From Naematelia aurantialba (Eukaryota; Basidiomycota; Tremellomycetes; Tremellales; Naemateliaceae): a DNA stretch of 64,000 bases. Position 1 is the first letter of the stretch, and every line of letters begins with the position of its first letter. Below, in pieces: positions 11,530 to 22,170 of this stretch. Below the pieces are notes generated by a model. That model saw only the letters and a program-made list of their open reading frames with translations. It did not search any database and was not told where the DNA came from. The position numbers were made by a program, and so were the translations under genes. The stretch is from the NCBI GenBank assembly GCA_021527695.1, contig JAKFAO010000012.1, positions 186,001 to 250,000 of the forward strand, in the 5' to 3' direction.

Positions 11530-12939
11530 ATGACCGCTGCCCTCTCACCTCCCTTGCCAGCTGTCGCAGCAGCGCCGCAGGATGTGCCCGTGTCCCACTC
11601 GAAGCACAGTAACGGTGCTACACCTGGGAACTCGAAACGTATGTGCTCTCTATTGCCTCGGTATCACGCTCATTCAGCGTCAGCCACGTCGTTCACCCTG
11701 CACGGCCGTGAATACCGCCTGCCCGTGCGCCCAACCGTCGCTATTTGCGTGGACGGCTTCGACCCAGAGTACCTGTCGCACGGCATGGCGGACGGGATCC
11801 TCCCGAACCTGTCCAAGATGTACAGCACCGGTTTCTGCGCGATTGCGCACGCCGCCATGCCGACATTCACCAACCCCAACAACTGCTCCATCATCACGGG
11901 CGCGCCGACGGCGGTGCATGGCATCGGTGGCAATTTCTACCTGGACAAGGAGACGGGGGAGGAAAAGCTCGTGCTCGACGATACCCTGTTGCGCGGCTCG
12001 ACGATCCTCGAGCAGATGTCGCTTCGGGGCGTGCGGGTCGCAGCGGTCACCGCGAAAGACAAGCTGCGCCGCATCCTCCAGCACGGCCTCGACCCATCTG
12101 CGGGAGATATCTGCTTCTCGTCCGAGTACGCCGGGAAGTGTACGCTGCAGGAGAACGGGATCGAGAACGTCGAGGCGTACGTCGGCCGGCCCGCTCCCGC
12201 ACAGTACTCGGGCGACCTGTCGCTGTTCGTCCTGGACGCGGGGATCGCGCTGCTCAGGGAGAAGCGCGCGGAGCTCTTCTACCTCACGCTGTCCGACTAC
12301 ATCCAGCACAAGCACGCGCCCGGATCCGACGAGGCGAACGCGTTCCTCGCGGCGCTCGACGAGCGGGTCGGCCAGCTCGTCGACCTCGGCGCCGTGGTCG
12401 GGGTGACCGGCGACCACGGGATGAGCGACAAGAGCACGGTCGACGGCGAGCCCAACGTGCTGTATGTCCAGGACGAGCTGGAAGCGCATTTCGGCCCAGG
12501 CTGCGCCCGCGTCGTGTGCCCCATCACCGACCCGTTCGTGCGCCACCACGGCGCCCTCGGCTCGTTCGTCCGCATCCACCTGCACGCATCAGTCAAGGAC
12601 AAGCGAGACGAGATGATCGCCCTCCTCAAGAGATCCGACAGGGTCCTCGACGCTCTACCAGGAGAGGAAGGCGCGGACAAGTGGCAAATGCCACTGGCGA
12701 TGGAGGGCGATATCGTGGCCGTCTCGATCAAGAACGCGGTGTTGGGTTCCAAGGCTAGCGAGCATGATCTGAACAATCTCAAGGGACATCGGCTGAGGAG
12801 CCACGGTGGCTTGAGCGAGCAGGAGATCCCGCTGATGGTGAATCTGCCGTTGACGAAGGAGGCGCGAGAGGCCGCTGGGACCAGGTACTGGCGCAACTTT
12901 GACGTGTTCGACCTGGTCCTCAACTGCGCGTCGACGTAG
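11530..12939 (+). CDS. Phosphonoacetate hydrolase-like enzyme (alkaline phosphatase superfamily)
   Basis: Start at 11530 with one 45-nt intron (11639-11683), giving about 454 residues; bacterial PhnA is about 400, the extra being a Ser/Ala/Pro-rich N-terminus. The metal and nucleophile residues of the family are all visible: Asp in CVDGFDPEY, the Thr nucleophile in MPTFTNPNNCSI, Asp and His in SDYIQHKH, Asp-His in VTGDHGMSD and His in RSHGGLSEQEIP. Known reaction: phosphonoacetate to acetate and phosphate, releasing phosphorus from a C-P bond with two zinc ions. No signal peptide is evident, so it is probably cytosolic. Only one intron and very high GC at third positions set it apart from its multi-intron neighbours. 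A related phosphodiesterase/nucleotide pyrophosphatase activity cannot be excluded, but the NPNNCSIITGAPTAVHGIGGN-like context fits PhnA best. Confidence 0.85.
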   Translation: MTAALSPPLPAVAAAPQDVPVSHSKHSNGATPGNSKRMCSLLPRYHAHSASATSFTLHGREYRLPVRPTVAICVDGFDPEYLSHGMADGILPNLSKMYSTGFCAIAHAAMPTFTNPNNCSIITGAPTAVHGIGGNFYLDKETGEEKLVLDDTLLRGSTILEQMSLRGVRVAAVTAKDKLRRILQHGLDPSAGDICFSSEYAGKCTLQENGIENVEAYVGRPAPAQYSGDLSLFVLDAGIALLREKRAELFYLTLSDYIQHKHAPGSDEANAFLAALDERVGQLVDLGAVVGVTGDHGMSDKSTVDGEPNVLYVQDELEAHFGPGCARVVCPITDPFVRHHGALGSFVRIHLHASVKDKRDEMIALLKRSDRVLDALPGEEGADKWQMPLAMEGDIVAVSIKNAVLGSKASEHDLNNLKGHRLRSHGGLSEQEIPLMVNLPLTKEAREAAGTRYWRNFDVFDLVLNCAST

Positions 12940-13356
12940 ACGGCTTTAGTAGACGTTGTGCAAGTTCTTCATAGACTTTCACCTCCTGTTCTGTTCATTA
13001 GACTCATGCAACTCTGTTCATTTCATTAGGCTCATGCAAGCTCCTCTGACCCATTTGAAGCCTACTCAATCCCAGTCCTCGCCAACAAGCGTACGGAGCA
13101 AGTTTGGGTGACGAGTAGGCGGCCTTGGTGGCTGGCGGGCGTAGCAGCATTGGACAGTAGTGCTTGAGTCGACATGCACTTCTCATGAGAATTTCAGCAA
13201 GACCGAATGCTGAGCATGGCCGGACGACTCATCGATGTGATCACCCATGCAGGCTGACGCGTCATCGAGTCGCGGAATCCGGAGTTGGCATCTCTCAACT
13301 CCGCAGCGAACCCCACTCGGTGCGTGCGTGAGTCATGATTTAGTAAGCCGTAACTT

Positions 13357-13389
<33 letters not shown>

Positions 13390-13842
13390 TGGCATGCAGT
13401 AAGCAGTTAGCCCCAGATACCATAGAGTGTTAGGGATCACCTTCCCCTTCGGATGGTTGCAATGTGCTCTGAAGCAGAAGCTGGAACGTGTCAGCTCCAG
13501 ATGAAGGTATTCGCCACTCCTTGCTTCTCGACGGTTCCTTCATATGAAGCGCAAAATACGGATCCATCTCGTATCCTAAGTCGTATCCTAATTCGTGACT
13601 ACATATGAATCCAAGAAATTAGATGCTCAGTCAACGCCGTCAAGGTAGACCAAAAGTATTCCCTGGCACACGTTCCATCCGCCTGTTAGCCATCTTCTTG
13701 CCGTGCCGTCTTCAGATGTCCAACCTTCAGATGTACCGTCCTCTTGACGAGCCATCTGCAACCACCTCTCGCGTCCACCCACCTCCCCATCGCACCTGAC
13801 AGTGTTTACCAGGGCCGACATACAACTTCCGTCGGCTGCAGC
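12940..13842. other. Intergenic: convergent region with a (GTAAGCC)n repeat
   Basis: About 900 nt between two convergent stops. It contains a 7-bp tandem repeat and short duplications such as the paired tcgtatccta/agtcgtatccta near 13568-13590. No gene is supported. Confidence 0.5.
13340..13392. repeat. Heptanucleotide tandem repeat (GTAAGCC)n
   Basis: About six adjacent copies of gtaagcc with one or two variants (gtaacttgtaagcc at the start, gtaagtggc at the end), in intergenic DNA downstream of the phosphonoacetate hydrolase. Confidence 0.9.
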
Positions 13843-16816
13843 TCACCATGGGTCCGCGCATCTTACTCCAAACGCAGAACCAAAATCATCCACTGCGATA
13901 GGATACCTGATCTGTGCCGCTCCACTTGCTCCGCCTCTTCCTGCTCGCTCGTTCAGAGACTTCGACCTCGGATTTGTTGGCCATTGGTCCACCGTAGCCA
14001 TGTCGGAGCCCACGCCGGTCCCGGCAGTCGCAGCGGCGGACGAAGAGCGACTTTGGGAATCGTTGGCACCGTCAAGATCATGCATCTCCGCAGAGTCAGG
14101 GAAGAGTTTTCGACGTGGCAACCCCTTGACATCTTCAACACCACTCGCAGCGCCAGACGATTGTTCAGTAGGAACCTCGTATGTTTGGGCTCGTGGTTTG
14201 GGCGATACCATCACCCCTGGTGGGGTGGACTTGGCGAGCGGTCGAGCGGGTGGTACAGGTCCCCTTCTCCGTCCTTCCAGTACCGACAGACTTCCCCGCA
14301 TTACTTCCCTTCGGTCCTCAGGTATCGACAGGAAGCCGCCCGCTCTTCCTGCTCCCAGATAGTCTGGTGATCTATCTCCCATGCGAGGTAGGTCACCGGA
14401 TGGAACTACGGGAGAGAGACGCGGGAAGCCGGTCATTCCCAGATCGATCTCGAGATGTACCGGACGAAATTCTTCGTGCTTCCTGTAGCGGACGGTCTGG
14501 GATTCGAAAGTGCCACCAGTGAATCTTTCACGATCCTCCTCGCTACTCCAACCGCCAGCATCGGCCTTTGTGGATCCTACGGACTTTCCGTCTTCTGCGA
14601 GTTCTTCGGACAGTCCTCGTTGCGCCCTATGGTCATCCATGATCCGACTGAGCTCCTCAGGCGGGAGGATGTGCTGTACCGCCTGTTTTCTGGGTTGGTG
14701 GCTTTCGGGTCGTTCACGACGAGATAAGTCAGAGATCGGCGACAAGGAAGAGGACCCGGACGGTTGTTCAGCGGGCGGACTCTCGAGCGCCAGGAAGGAC
14801 AGAGCCGTCATATCGTCTCGGCGCATAGGAGGTTCCCGAGGCCGGATGTGTGCTTTATGGTTCTTATGGGAGGGCAGCCGGGCGGGAGGCTCGTCCCTCG
14901 CTGAAAGTCGGCGTTGGGGCATGGATGATTCAGGCGAGCCTGTTGGCGGACCAGAAGGAGTCGGGGACAGGGGAAGCTTCCCACTCTGTCGGTTCATTGT
15001 AGGATCCGAGCTTGTTGAGAGACCTCTGGCACGGAGGAAGCGCGCGAGGGGTTTAGCTCCGAGGAAGGGCTTGCTCTGCACTTTGACAGGAAGAGGAGGT
15101 AGTGGGCGTTGATGGATGGGGATCCTGCACAGGTCAGCGCTGGCCAAAATCCACTATTGCTACAAATGAACCGAGCCGGATGGAGGTGAGCTCACTCGTT
15201 AGCATGTACCTTGGATGAAGTTGTCATCACTGCGGGCGGATCAATCGTCCGATGAAGGCGTATTGGCGAACGCAACAGATTGCCTGTCGCCCCCTGCTCG
15301 GCACTCCTCGCCACTGTCCGTTCCAACTTGGGAGGAATACCTCTGGCGGCTGAACGGGCCGGGATCGGAGGAGTAGGATCTGTAAGACGCATGGATGTAG
15401 CCGTCGTGATAGAAGATGAATCATGTATGGTTGTTGTGCTCTTCGCTTCGACTTTGCCTGGAAAGGAAGCGGACAGCGGCGATCTTTCGGCTGGTGCACG
15501 GCGGGGTGCTTCCTTTGCGTGCGATGGCGATACGGCACGACTTTCTTGCAAGAGATTACTACGGGACATCTTCATCACTTGTCTCCATGACCTGATAGAG
15601 CCAGTTTCGGTCGTGCTGTCCTTTCTGACTCTATCCTCGTGGCTCATGGGTTCCTGCACTGGTCGACGTACACCAAGAGCCGACCAAACGTCTTCAAGCT
15701 CCTGCATCGCGTTCTCTTCCACGTCCAGCGGGCTGAGGTCTGATGGAGTGAGAGCATTCAGGGGTCCCCAGTCCTGTAAGTGACGGCGAAAGGGATGGGT
15801 CGCAGGTGGAGCTAGAGCTGGAGGAGTACCGGAGCGCACAGGAACTGACGAGTCCAGTTGGCGGTGGCTGGATAGCCTGGAGGACTCAGAGATGGAAGAT
15901 AACCTGTTCTTGCTTTCAAGCTCTGGGCCTTCGTCAAACAGGTCGAAGTCGACCGAAGAAAGCGCAGTCTTGCTTGAGGAGATGGAAGGGACTACCTCCC
16001 ACTGTGCCATGTCCTGCTTGTCTATATCCTTGGCATGGATCGAATGAGGAGCGGGGCGCTGCATCGGCAGCTTCAACGTCTCTCTCTTTTCTCGGGCAGC
16101 CTGGTTACCTGTTCCTGCGCGTGAACTCTTCGTTCTTCCGCCCTAACCATGTCAGCATTCCTTCCTGCATTAACGGTGTCATGGGGGTTGGGGGAAAGGA
16201 GGAGAGGAGGCAGAGGGGAGACCCTCACATTCCGCCTCGCAGACGGAGCCAAGAGAGCGTCGATACTAGGCGAAACATCGAACGGCCCAAACGAGAGCTC
16301 TTTCAAGGAAGCAGCTCTATCCACCCTTGGTGGCGCTTGTCGAGGAGCTTGAGACTGAAAGTCTCCCGGAAAGCCAAACGCATCCAAGATGGCCGGCGGC
16401 ACATCGAACGGGTGAAAGCTCTCCTGCTCCCGCGAACTACCTCGGTCCGACCGCGGCCTCACCAAACGAAGGGCCTCCCCAGTCCTATCCTCCGCAGCTA
16501 CCATTGCGTGCGGTTGTTGTTTGCGGTCCGCCGACTTGAAGTCATTTAACAGTCCGCTGCTGGAAGCCGGTTTCCGCAGTTTCCGACATCCACCATTGTC
16601 AGCAAGCGGTCCTTGACCTTGGCCTTCTGGTATGGTTTCCAGGGTCAGCGAGGGAAGGGGGATCACGCTCCAGTCGTTTACGCCGTTTGGAGCCGTGTGT
16701 CGCTTCAGGATCTTGGGGCGTGAGAAGGACAGCGTCGGTGGACGTGAGAACGTCGTCCCGACTGGACTTCTCGCTGGACTTGATGGCGCGCTTGGGAAGG
16801 AAAGAAACGAGGTCAT
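13843..16816 (-). CDS. Large disordered Ser/Pro-rich protein, function unknown
   Basis: Three exons on the minus strand: 16816 to about 16112, about 16076-15200 and about 15128-13843, joined by introns with GTAACC and GTGAGC donors; about 930-960 residues. The whole protein is Ser/Pro/Arg/Glu-rich and predicted disordered by composition. There are no membrane helices or known catalytic motifs. Local ordered-looking patches are NDWSVIPLPSLTLE near the N-terminus and ESFHPFDVPPAILDAFGFPG / ELSFGPFDVSPSIDALL, the last two forming a repeated F-x-PFDV-x-P motif that may be a short linear binding motif. The second intron is phase 2 (GA|G). I do not recognise the family; scaffold or regulator would be a guess. 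Confidence 0.7.
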
Positions 16817-17589
16817 GGCTGCCGCAATACCATAGGCGTCGAGATCCTCGTCTTGCTGTGATGGCTGACGGTGGGGTGATGGCGATACACAGTAGGAAGA
16901 TGGAGAATCCAGGTGGACAATGGGTGCAGCTGCTATCAGGGTCCACCTTAGTCTGGTCTTGCTTGCAACTCTAGATTGCCGAGGATTATCTAACGTACGG
17001 GAGTATGTAGGTCAATAGAATAGGTCAGACAGTCAAACGGTACTCGAGACTGCAACCATCACTTGCTCCATCCCAGATTTTCTCAGTTGCTGATCAAGGG
17101 CCCGAGGGTGCTCGGACCGCGTTTGCTCGAGCTTATCCGCTCGGAGCCCTTGGTGCTCGGACCATCAAAATCGTTTGAAAGGTGCAGCGGCAGAGGCAGA
17201 GAGGCAGAGCTGAGCTCCTGTCCACGGCATGAGCCGACGTGAGACATGCTTGGATCTTGTGCAGGTAGAACACCAGGGAGGAGACGAGGAGGAAAGAAAA
17301 CAGGGAAACCGAAACAGACGCGGAAATTGAGAGGGCACAACCAGAGGCAGCTGATTAGCTGTCCATTAACCACATTCGTTCTCAGCGTTTCGCCGTGGTC
17401 TCCCAAGGTGCGTCGAGCAGAAGACCGAAGCACTGGCAACTCGTGCAGAAATCGTTCATAGCACTCCAAGCAGGTATACAGAACAAAAAGTCATCTTTAC
17501 ACAAGACATCTGCCCTCTCTGGTACATATCCTCCTCCCCTTCAACCTAAGGCGTCACTTCTTCTTGCTGGCCGGGTGAAGGAACGTTCC
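16817..17589. other. Intergenic: promoter of the disordered protein, 3' end of SNC1
   Basis: About 770 nt between two minus-strand genes. No coding sequence is supported and no strong repeat is present. An imperfect repeat of gctcggac near 17110-17160 is the only pattern seen. Confidence 0.45.
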
Positions 17590-18575
17590 TCAATTCTTGA
17601 CGCTGCCAAGTTCGTCAGTAAGGACGGTACAGCGTTGAATGAGAATAACGTACGCCTTGACGATGGGGACGACAATGACCACAATGAGCACGCAAATACC
17701 AATACCGATGATTATGCGCATACGCATGTCCTTCCACCTGTCGGGTCAGGACGACAATCGGGGATACATGTGAAATCCGATGAGAAACACATGTAAACGG
17801 ACATGATCGTGCGGTGCGAGGTATGCAGCAAAGAAGTTGGAAGAAGCAGACCATAGCGTTAGCTACTTTCCAGACCCGGGAGCCTGAGAGAGCGTGTACT
17901 CACCACATCTGCTTGCGAACCCGGTTGGCTCCTCGTCGGAAACCTTGGGCAGACACGGCCAGCGTATCTGCGTGGTATCAGCAGTCATTCACGTGAAAGG
18001 ATCCTCCTTCAGTCCAGCGGCCAAGGCAGGTACGCGTGGAATTGTGACCCCGATCAATGCGCTCTGGCCATCCCGCTCTGGTCCTGTCTGTTCCGCCGCG
18101 TCCTCTCCATGACAGAGCCGTGCGGCTTGAAGTGAAATGCACGAAGACGATCACGAAGTTCGTGAGCCTGTTGGTAAAACTCACCGGTCTTGTCCTGCAG
18201 AGCATCCAGTCTCTCGCCCCGCTGCGCAACCTGAGTGATGTTGTCGTGCATGACATGCACCGTCTCGTCAATCTGCGCCTGGATGGCCGAGATCTGCGTG
18301 ACCAAATGTCGTGATCGGGTAACATCGGGAGCACCGAACAGAAATCCATCCGAAATGACAGGAACACGAGGAGAATCGTGGCGTCAGTAGGTGGACAATG
18401 GCAGTATGGGACGTACCTTCTGTTGTTGAACATTTGGGGCAGCGCTTCCTCCCGACGGGGCAGCGGGAGCGGCCGCGCGCGAGCCAGAAGGGATGTAGGG
18501 GTCGTATGGTTCTGCAGACCTGTAGAGTGGATGAGCGAGCTGCGTGTAGACATGGCTGCTGGGCAAAGCTTACAT
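17590..18575 (-). CDS. SNC1: Synaptobrevin-type v-SNARE (Snc1/2-like)
   Basis: Six exons: 18575-18574, 18519-18417, 18293-18185, 17967-17904, 17737-17654 and 17602-17590, about 124 residues. The opening [14 protein letters not shown] matches the start typical of fungal Snc proteins. The R-SNARE motif runs from [17 protein letters not shown] through [14 protein letters not shown] to [16 protein letters not shown], with the central Arg in QRGERLD. A single C-terminal membrane anchor follows ([19 protein letters not shown]) and the protein ends a few residues later. Known role: vesicle SNARE for exocytosis and endocytic recycling at the plasma membrane. The start codon is split: exon 1 supplies AT and exon 2 supplies G; the 54-nt intron has a canonical GTAAGC donor and CTACAG acceptor. 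No other in-frame ATG gives this N-terminus. Confidence 0.93.
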
Positions 18576-18883
18576 GGCACTGAGGGGGATGACGGGTGAG
18601 GAGGACTAGGGGATGCAGAACACGGAGAGGGAATCGCACAGCACGATGATGCTGTGAGACGCGGCGTCAATGGAATCAAAGCCACGTGGGTGACGCGGGT
18701 GGAGGTGGTCCATATACGCGAGGCAGCGAAATGACTGGATGTCTTTCATTCCTCCTCTCCTAAGTTCATCCTCCCCTCTGCGCGCAACCCTCGTCAGCAT
18801 CGAGAACAGGGAATAGACAGGCCTGCTACGTTATAATCCCGTGTACCGGTGGCTGCAGAGCACCATGACGAGATAGCCTGAAA
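18576..18883. promoter_or_regulatory. Divergent promoter SNC1 / HUS1
   Basis: 308 nt separate the SNC1 and HUS1 start codons on opposite strands, so this must hold both promoters. No TATA box or repeat stands out. Confidence 0.55.
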
Positions 18884-20280
18884 ATGAGATTCCGCACGAA
18901 GATTGCAAATATTCCACTGCTTCACAGTGAGCTGAGCCGTAGGAATTGTTGGTCGAGCAGCTCACCTCCTGAAGAGATCATTCGATCTCTCTCTGCTCTG
19001 GCTAGAACATGCGTGATCAGGCTGTCACCGGAGAAGGTACACTTCATTGTTCCTGGGAACGAAGGCAGAGACGGGGTGCAGGTGTGGTCGTAAGTGCCCT
19101 GAGTGCGTACCCTTTGTCCGGCTGATTTTGTCCACTTTTAGACAAGTCCTCGTGGTCAGTCCAGTTCAGACTATCTATAGTGGTACCTGCAGTTTTGGGT
19201 GTTGATGTGCACAGACGACTCTGTTCGACGAGTTTCGGATAGAGTCGAATAGCCACAACGAGATCTGGCTTGAAGTACATCTGGATCCCTTGCTCAAGGT
19301 GCTTCGAAGCGCAGACAGCTCAGGTCAGCTCCCCCACACGTGAGACACATCGAGCTGACACTGGCAGCTGGAACCACGGGGGACCAAGGGCGATACAACT
19401 CGACGGCCCTGTCTGATGCCAGTGTCCTGCTCAAGTTGAACAAGCGGGATAACCAGGCCATCTGGGCTTTCGAGATCCGAGGTAGAGTCAGCTACAACGT
19501 GTCTTCCAACAAGGACTCAAGCTGACAGGATGTAGAGTCAGAATGACCGACCGATGTCTATAGCACACGAAATCAATGTGCGAGTGCTAAGTGCGAAAAG
19601 GCAATCAGAGCTCAACGAGCCTTTGTGTCCTCCGCCCGATGTGAGCAATTGGCTCTGAAGAAGGCGGGAAAGCTTATGTGTAGATCCACCTGGTTCTGCC
19701 AAATCTCACTGAATTGAGGAACATCGTCTCGCGGCTATCTCACATGGCAGATGATCTGAAGATCTCAGCAAATCACGTAACTCAGCTCCTGCCGAGAGAA
19801 ATCCGCGCCATCAACTGATATCGAGTAGGAGGGTACCATGGAGCTGGGGGTGAAGAGCAGTCGAGTAGAACTGACGACGAGCTGGAAGAATCTCGATATC
19901 CCGACTGCCAATGGTCAGCTGACCTAATTGCCTGAGGACGAGCTGACATCCCTAGTGGATCATGAGGAGGAGCACGACGCCCCACCGAAGGATAAGATGT
20001 TCTCTACGACGGTGTCTATACGGGGATTACAGAAGTTTCTCACTAGTCATCTTGTCGGAGGAACGGCTATTGCGTGTTAGTCTTTGTCGGCGTCAGGTTG
20101 TCAGGAGCTGAGCGGAGATAGGTATCTGTGAAAATCACTGTGTGATCGCATACGTTTATATCGGTCAGCCCAGTGGTGTCAATGTGACAGGCGAAGCTGA
20201 CGCCATACTTAGGGGAGATCAATGAGTCTGGAGGTGTGTTGACATTTTTCATACCCGCCAAGATTACTGGCGACGAATGA
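18884..20280 (+). CDS. HUS1: Hus1-like subunit of the 9-1-1 DNA damage checkpoint clamp
   Basis: About nine or ten short exons from the ATG at 18884 (MRFRTKIANIPLLH) to the stop at 20278-20280. Joined exons read as a Hus1 fold: LARTCVIRLSPEKVHFIV, then FDEFRIESNSHNEIWLEV, LDPLLKVLRSA, ALSDASVLLKLNKRDNQAI, then IHLVLPNLTELRNIVSRL and a C-terminus ending VLTFFIPAKITGDE. The residues CICENHCVIAYVYIG precede the end, as in other Hus1 proteins. Known role: with Rad9 and Rad1 forms the PCNA-like ring loaded at DNA damage, activating ATR/Mec1 signalling. The gene is densely interrupted by 45-55-nt introns, so no single exon exceeds about 130 nt. The exact position of a few junctions (near 19525-19552) is less certain. 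Confidence 0.88.
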
Positions 20281-20625
20281 GCGGCATCGAATCGAGCGCG
20301 ATAGTGTCACGATGTTGTGTCCGAGTGGACAAATCTTTTCTCATAGGATGACGGGAAGATGAGGGGTGTTGTACATATATCCCGCATTATGATACTGTCA
20401 TGCTACAATGATCCTTTTCCGGGAAACAAGGTTGCGCCCTGTGTCGTTCCTTGTTCTCCTTCGCCGCCTGTCCTTCTTTGCCTGATATCCACTGCCAATT
20501 GCTGACTCGCAGCTGCCGATACGGCTTCATTGAAAGCGCACTATCTGCCACTGCATCCTGCACCACTGAGGAGCCAAGCGCCGCAACCAAAACCAACGAG
20601 CGAGGCAGATCGCCTAGCATCGGTG
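20281..20625. other. Intergenic: convergent 3' ends of HUS1 and PET191
   Basis: 345 nt between two convergent stops; AT-richer than surrounding exons near 20310-20410. No gene supported. Confidence 0.45.
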
Positions 20626-21507
20626 CTATCTCCCCTCCCCGTCACTCCCTGATCCCGGGGCGGGTGGCCCGAGGTCCATGATGCCGACCTCGGTGTTGCC
20701 CTTCATGGCTTTATCCGAGAGGTGGTTCCCGCGGAAACGGCGGCGCATGTCGAGCTGGTCCGGGTTAGCTGTGCAGCGCGGTGAATCGATTCAGGCAGCG
20801 TAGAGGACTGCTCGGATCATGGACAGGCGCCACGCCAGTACCGACGTAGACCTCAGACCCAGACTCAACCCGGAACTTGGGAGAGAGTGAGGGAAGAGGC
20901 TCGGGGGCAGAGGCTGTCTTGCTCTGTCTTGATTGAAGGGGCGAAGGGAGGGGAGTGAGAGGAGTGAGGGGCATGAGGAAGGGAGTGGAGGAGCAAGGGG
21001 GGGGAGTGAGGAAGAGATACGGGGTCGGAAGTTCAAGAGATGCAAGGTGGACACGCCATCAAGACGACAAGACGACAAGACGGCGAGGCACTCACAATCC
21101 CCTTTTTGCAGTCGGCAAAGTTGGTCATGGCGTGCTGACACTGGATAGGCAGCTCGTCCCGCGCCTTCATGCATTCCAGTGGCGTTTTCCCGGATTTCAG
21201 CACGCTACTGAGTCAGCGAAGGCGGGACGGTGTTGAACGAGAGATGGTCTGGCGGACAAGACGAAGACTACGGGACAGATGGAGGGAGTGAGAGGAAGCT
21301 CGGTGGCCTGCACAAGCCAGAGCAGGGGTTGGAATCCTGCGGCCCGAACGAGGGAATGACAGAAACCACAACAACTCATGGAAATGAGTAGAGCCAGTGC
21401 AGATCAGACAGTAACAGATGCAGGACCCACCAGTCCGTCCGGATCAGACACGCTATCAGCTCGTCCCTCGCCGACTGGCAGACGTGCGTCACCTTGTCCC
21501 CCGCCAT
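20626..21507 (-). CDS. PET191: Cytochrome c oxidase assembly factor Pet191/COA5
   Basis: Three exons: 21507-21431, 21207-21096 and 20754-20626, about 105 residues. The protein has the Pet191 pattern of spaced cysteines: HVCQSARDELIACLIRTDC, PLECMKARDELPIQCQHAM and FADCKKG, then LDMRRRFRGNHLSD, the family hallmark. The cysteines form twin CX9C-like pairs, expected for a small mitochondrial intermembrane-space protein oxidised by the Mia40 pathway. Known role: assembly of complex IV. The C-terminal tail (EVGIMDLGPPAPGS) is longer than the core needs and variable. Intron 1 (21430-21208) is about 220 nt, long for this locus. Confidence 0.92.
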
Positions 21508-22170
21508 AGTCTCGAGGCGCCGGCCCATTGCGCTGGATTCAGCGTGGAGAGCGAGACGGCCAGAGGCGGAGTGTCGGCTATCTACTGCGATGCCTAGGCA
21601 GGGTAGTCTCCTGCTGTTGTGTTGAAGACTTCAAGTGAGATTGGGGCGTGCTGTCAGCGAGAGCGGGCCAGAATCGGCTGGACAGTCGAGAGCGGAGCGA
21701 ATTGCGAGGTAATCAAGTAATATCCGCGCAGGTACGGCTGCTTGTACTGGTGCGGTGTTGGTGTTGTGCTTGTGCTGTGCTGCGCTGGACAGATACTGGT
21801 TTGGGCTCGGCTGCTGTGATTGTATACAAGGTAGGATAGACAGAGAAATGCAACGGGAAATGTCGGCAAGACGAAACCAAAACAAAAGTCCTGGAACGCA
21901 GAATCGGTCTTGGCGAGAACCTGGTGACCGCCTACTCGCTCAGCTCTTACCTTTCTGCCCGTCTACCTATCCGTATCCCCTACCTCAGAGTCTTGTAGCC
22001 TGCCTTGGCCCCCACTACCCATCACCCGCTTAGCTGTGCGTTCGCGCCCCACGAGCCCGACGATGGGCATCCGACGTCCTCGTAGACCCTCAGAGTACCC
22101 TTCGTTCTTCCTGTACTTTCTTGACCAGGTAGGTCATTCCCTCCCAGTCAGACGACTGTATACGAACGAT
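21508..22170. promoter_or_regulatory. Divergent promoter region PET191 / CAX4
   Basis: About 660 nt between opposite-strand starts. The CAX4 start is itself uncertain, so part of this may be 5' UTR or a missed first exon. A short tandem ttggtgttgtgcttgtgctgtgc pattern lies near 21758-21783. No other gene is supported. Confidence 0.45.

Noticed and set aside
11680..12585. Antisense frame of 301 residues opposite the phosphonoacetate hydrolase, and the +2/+3 frames of 274 and 337 residues
   Set aside because: They are shadows of a GC-rich coding exon: no domain, Arg/Ser/Asp-heavy composition and no splice support.
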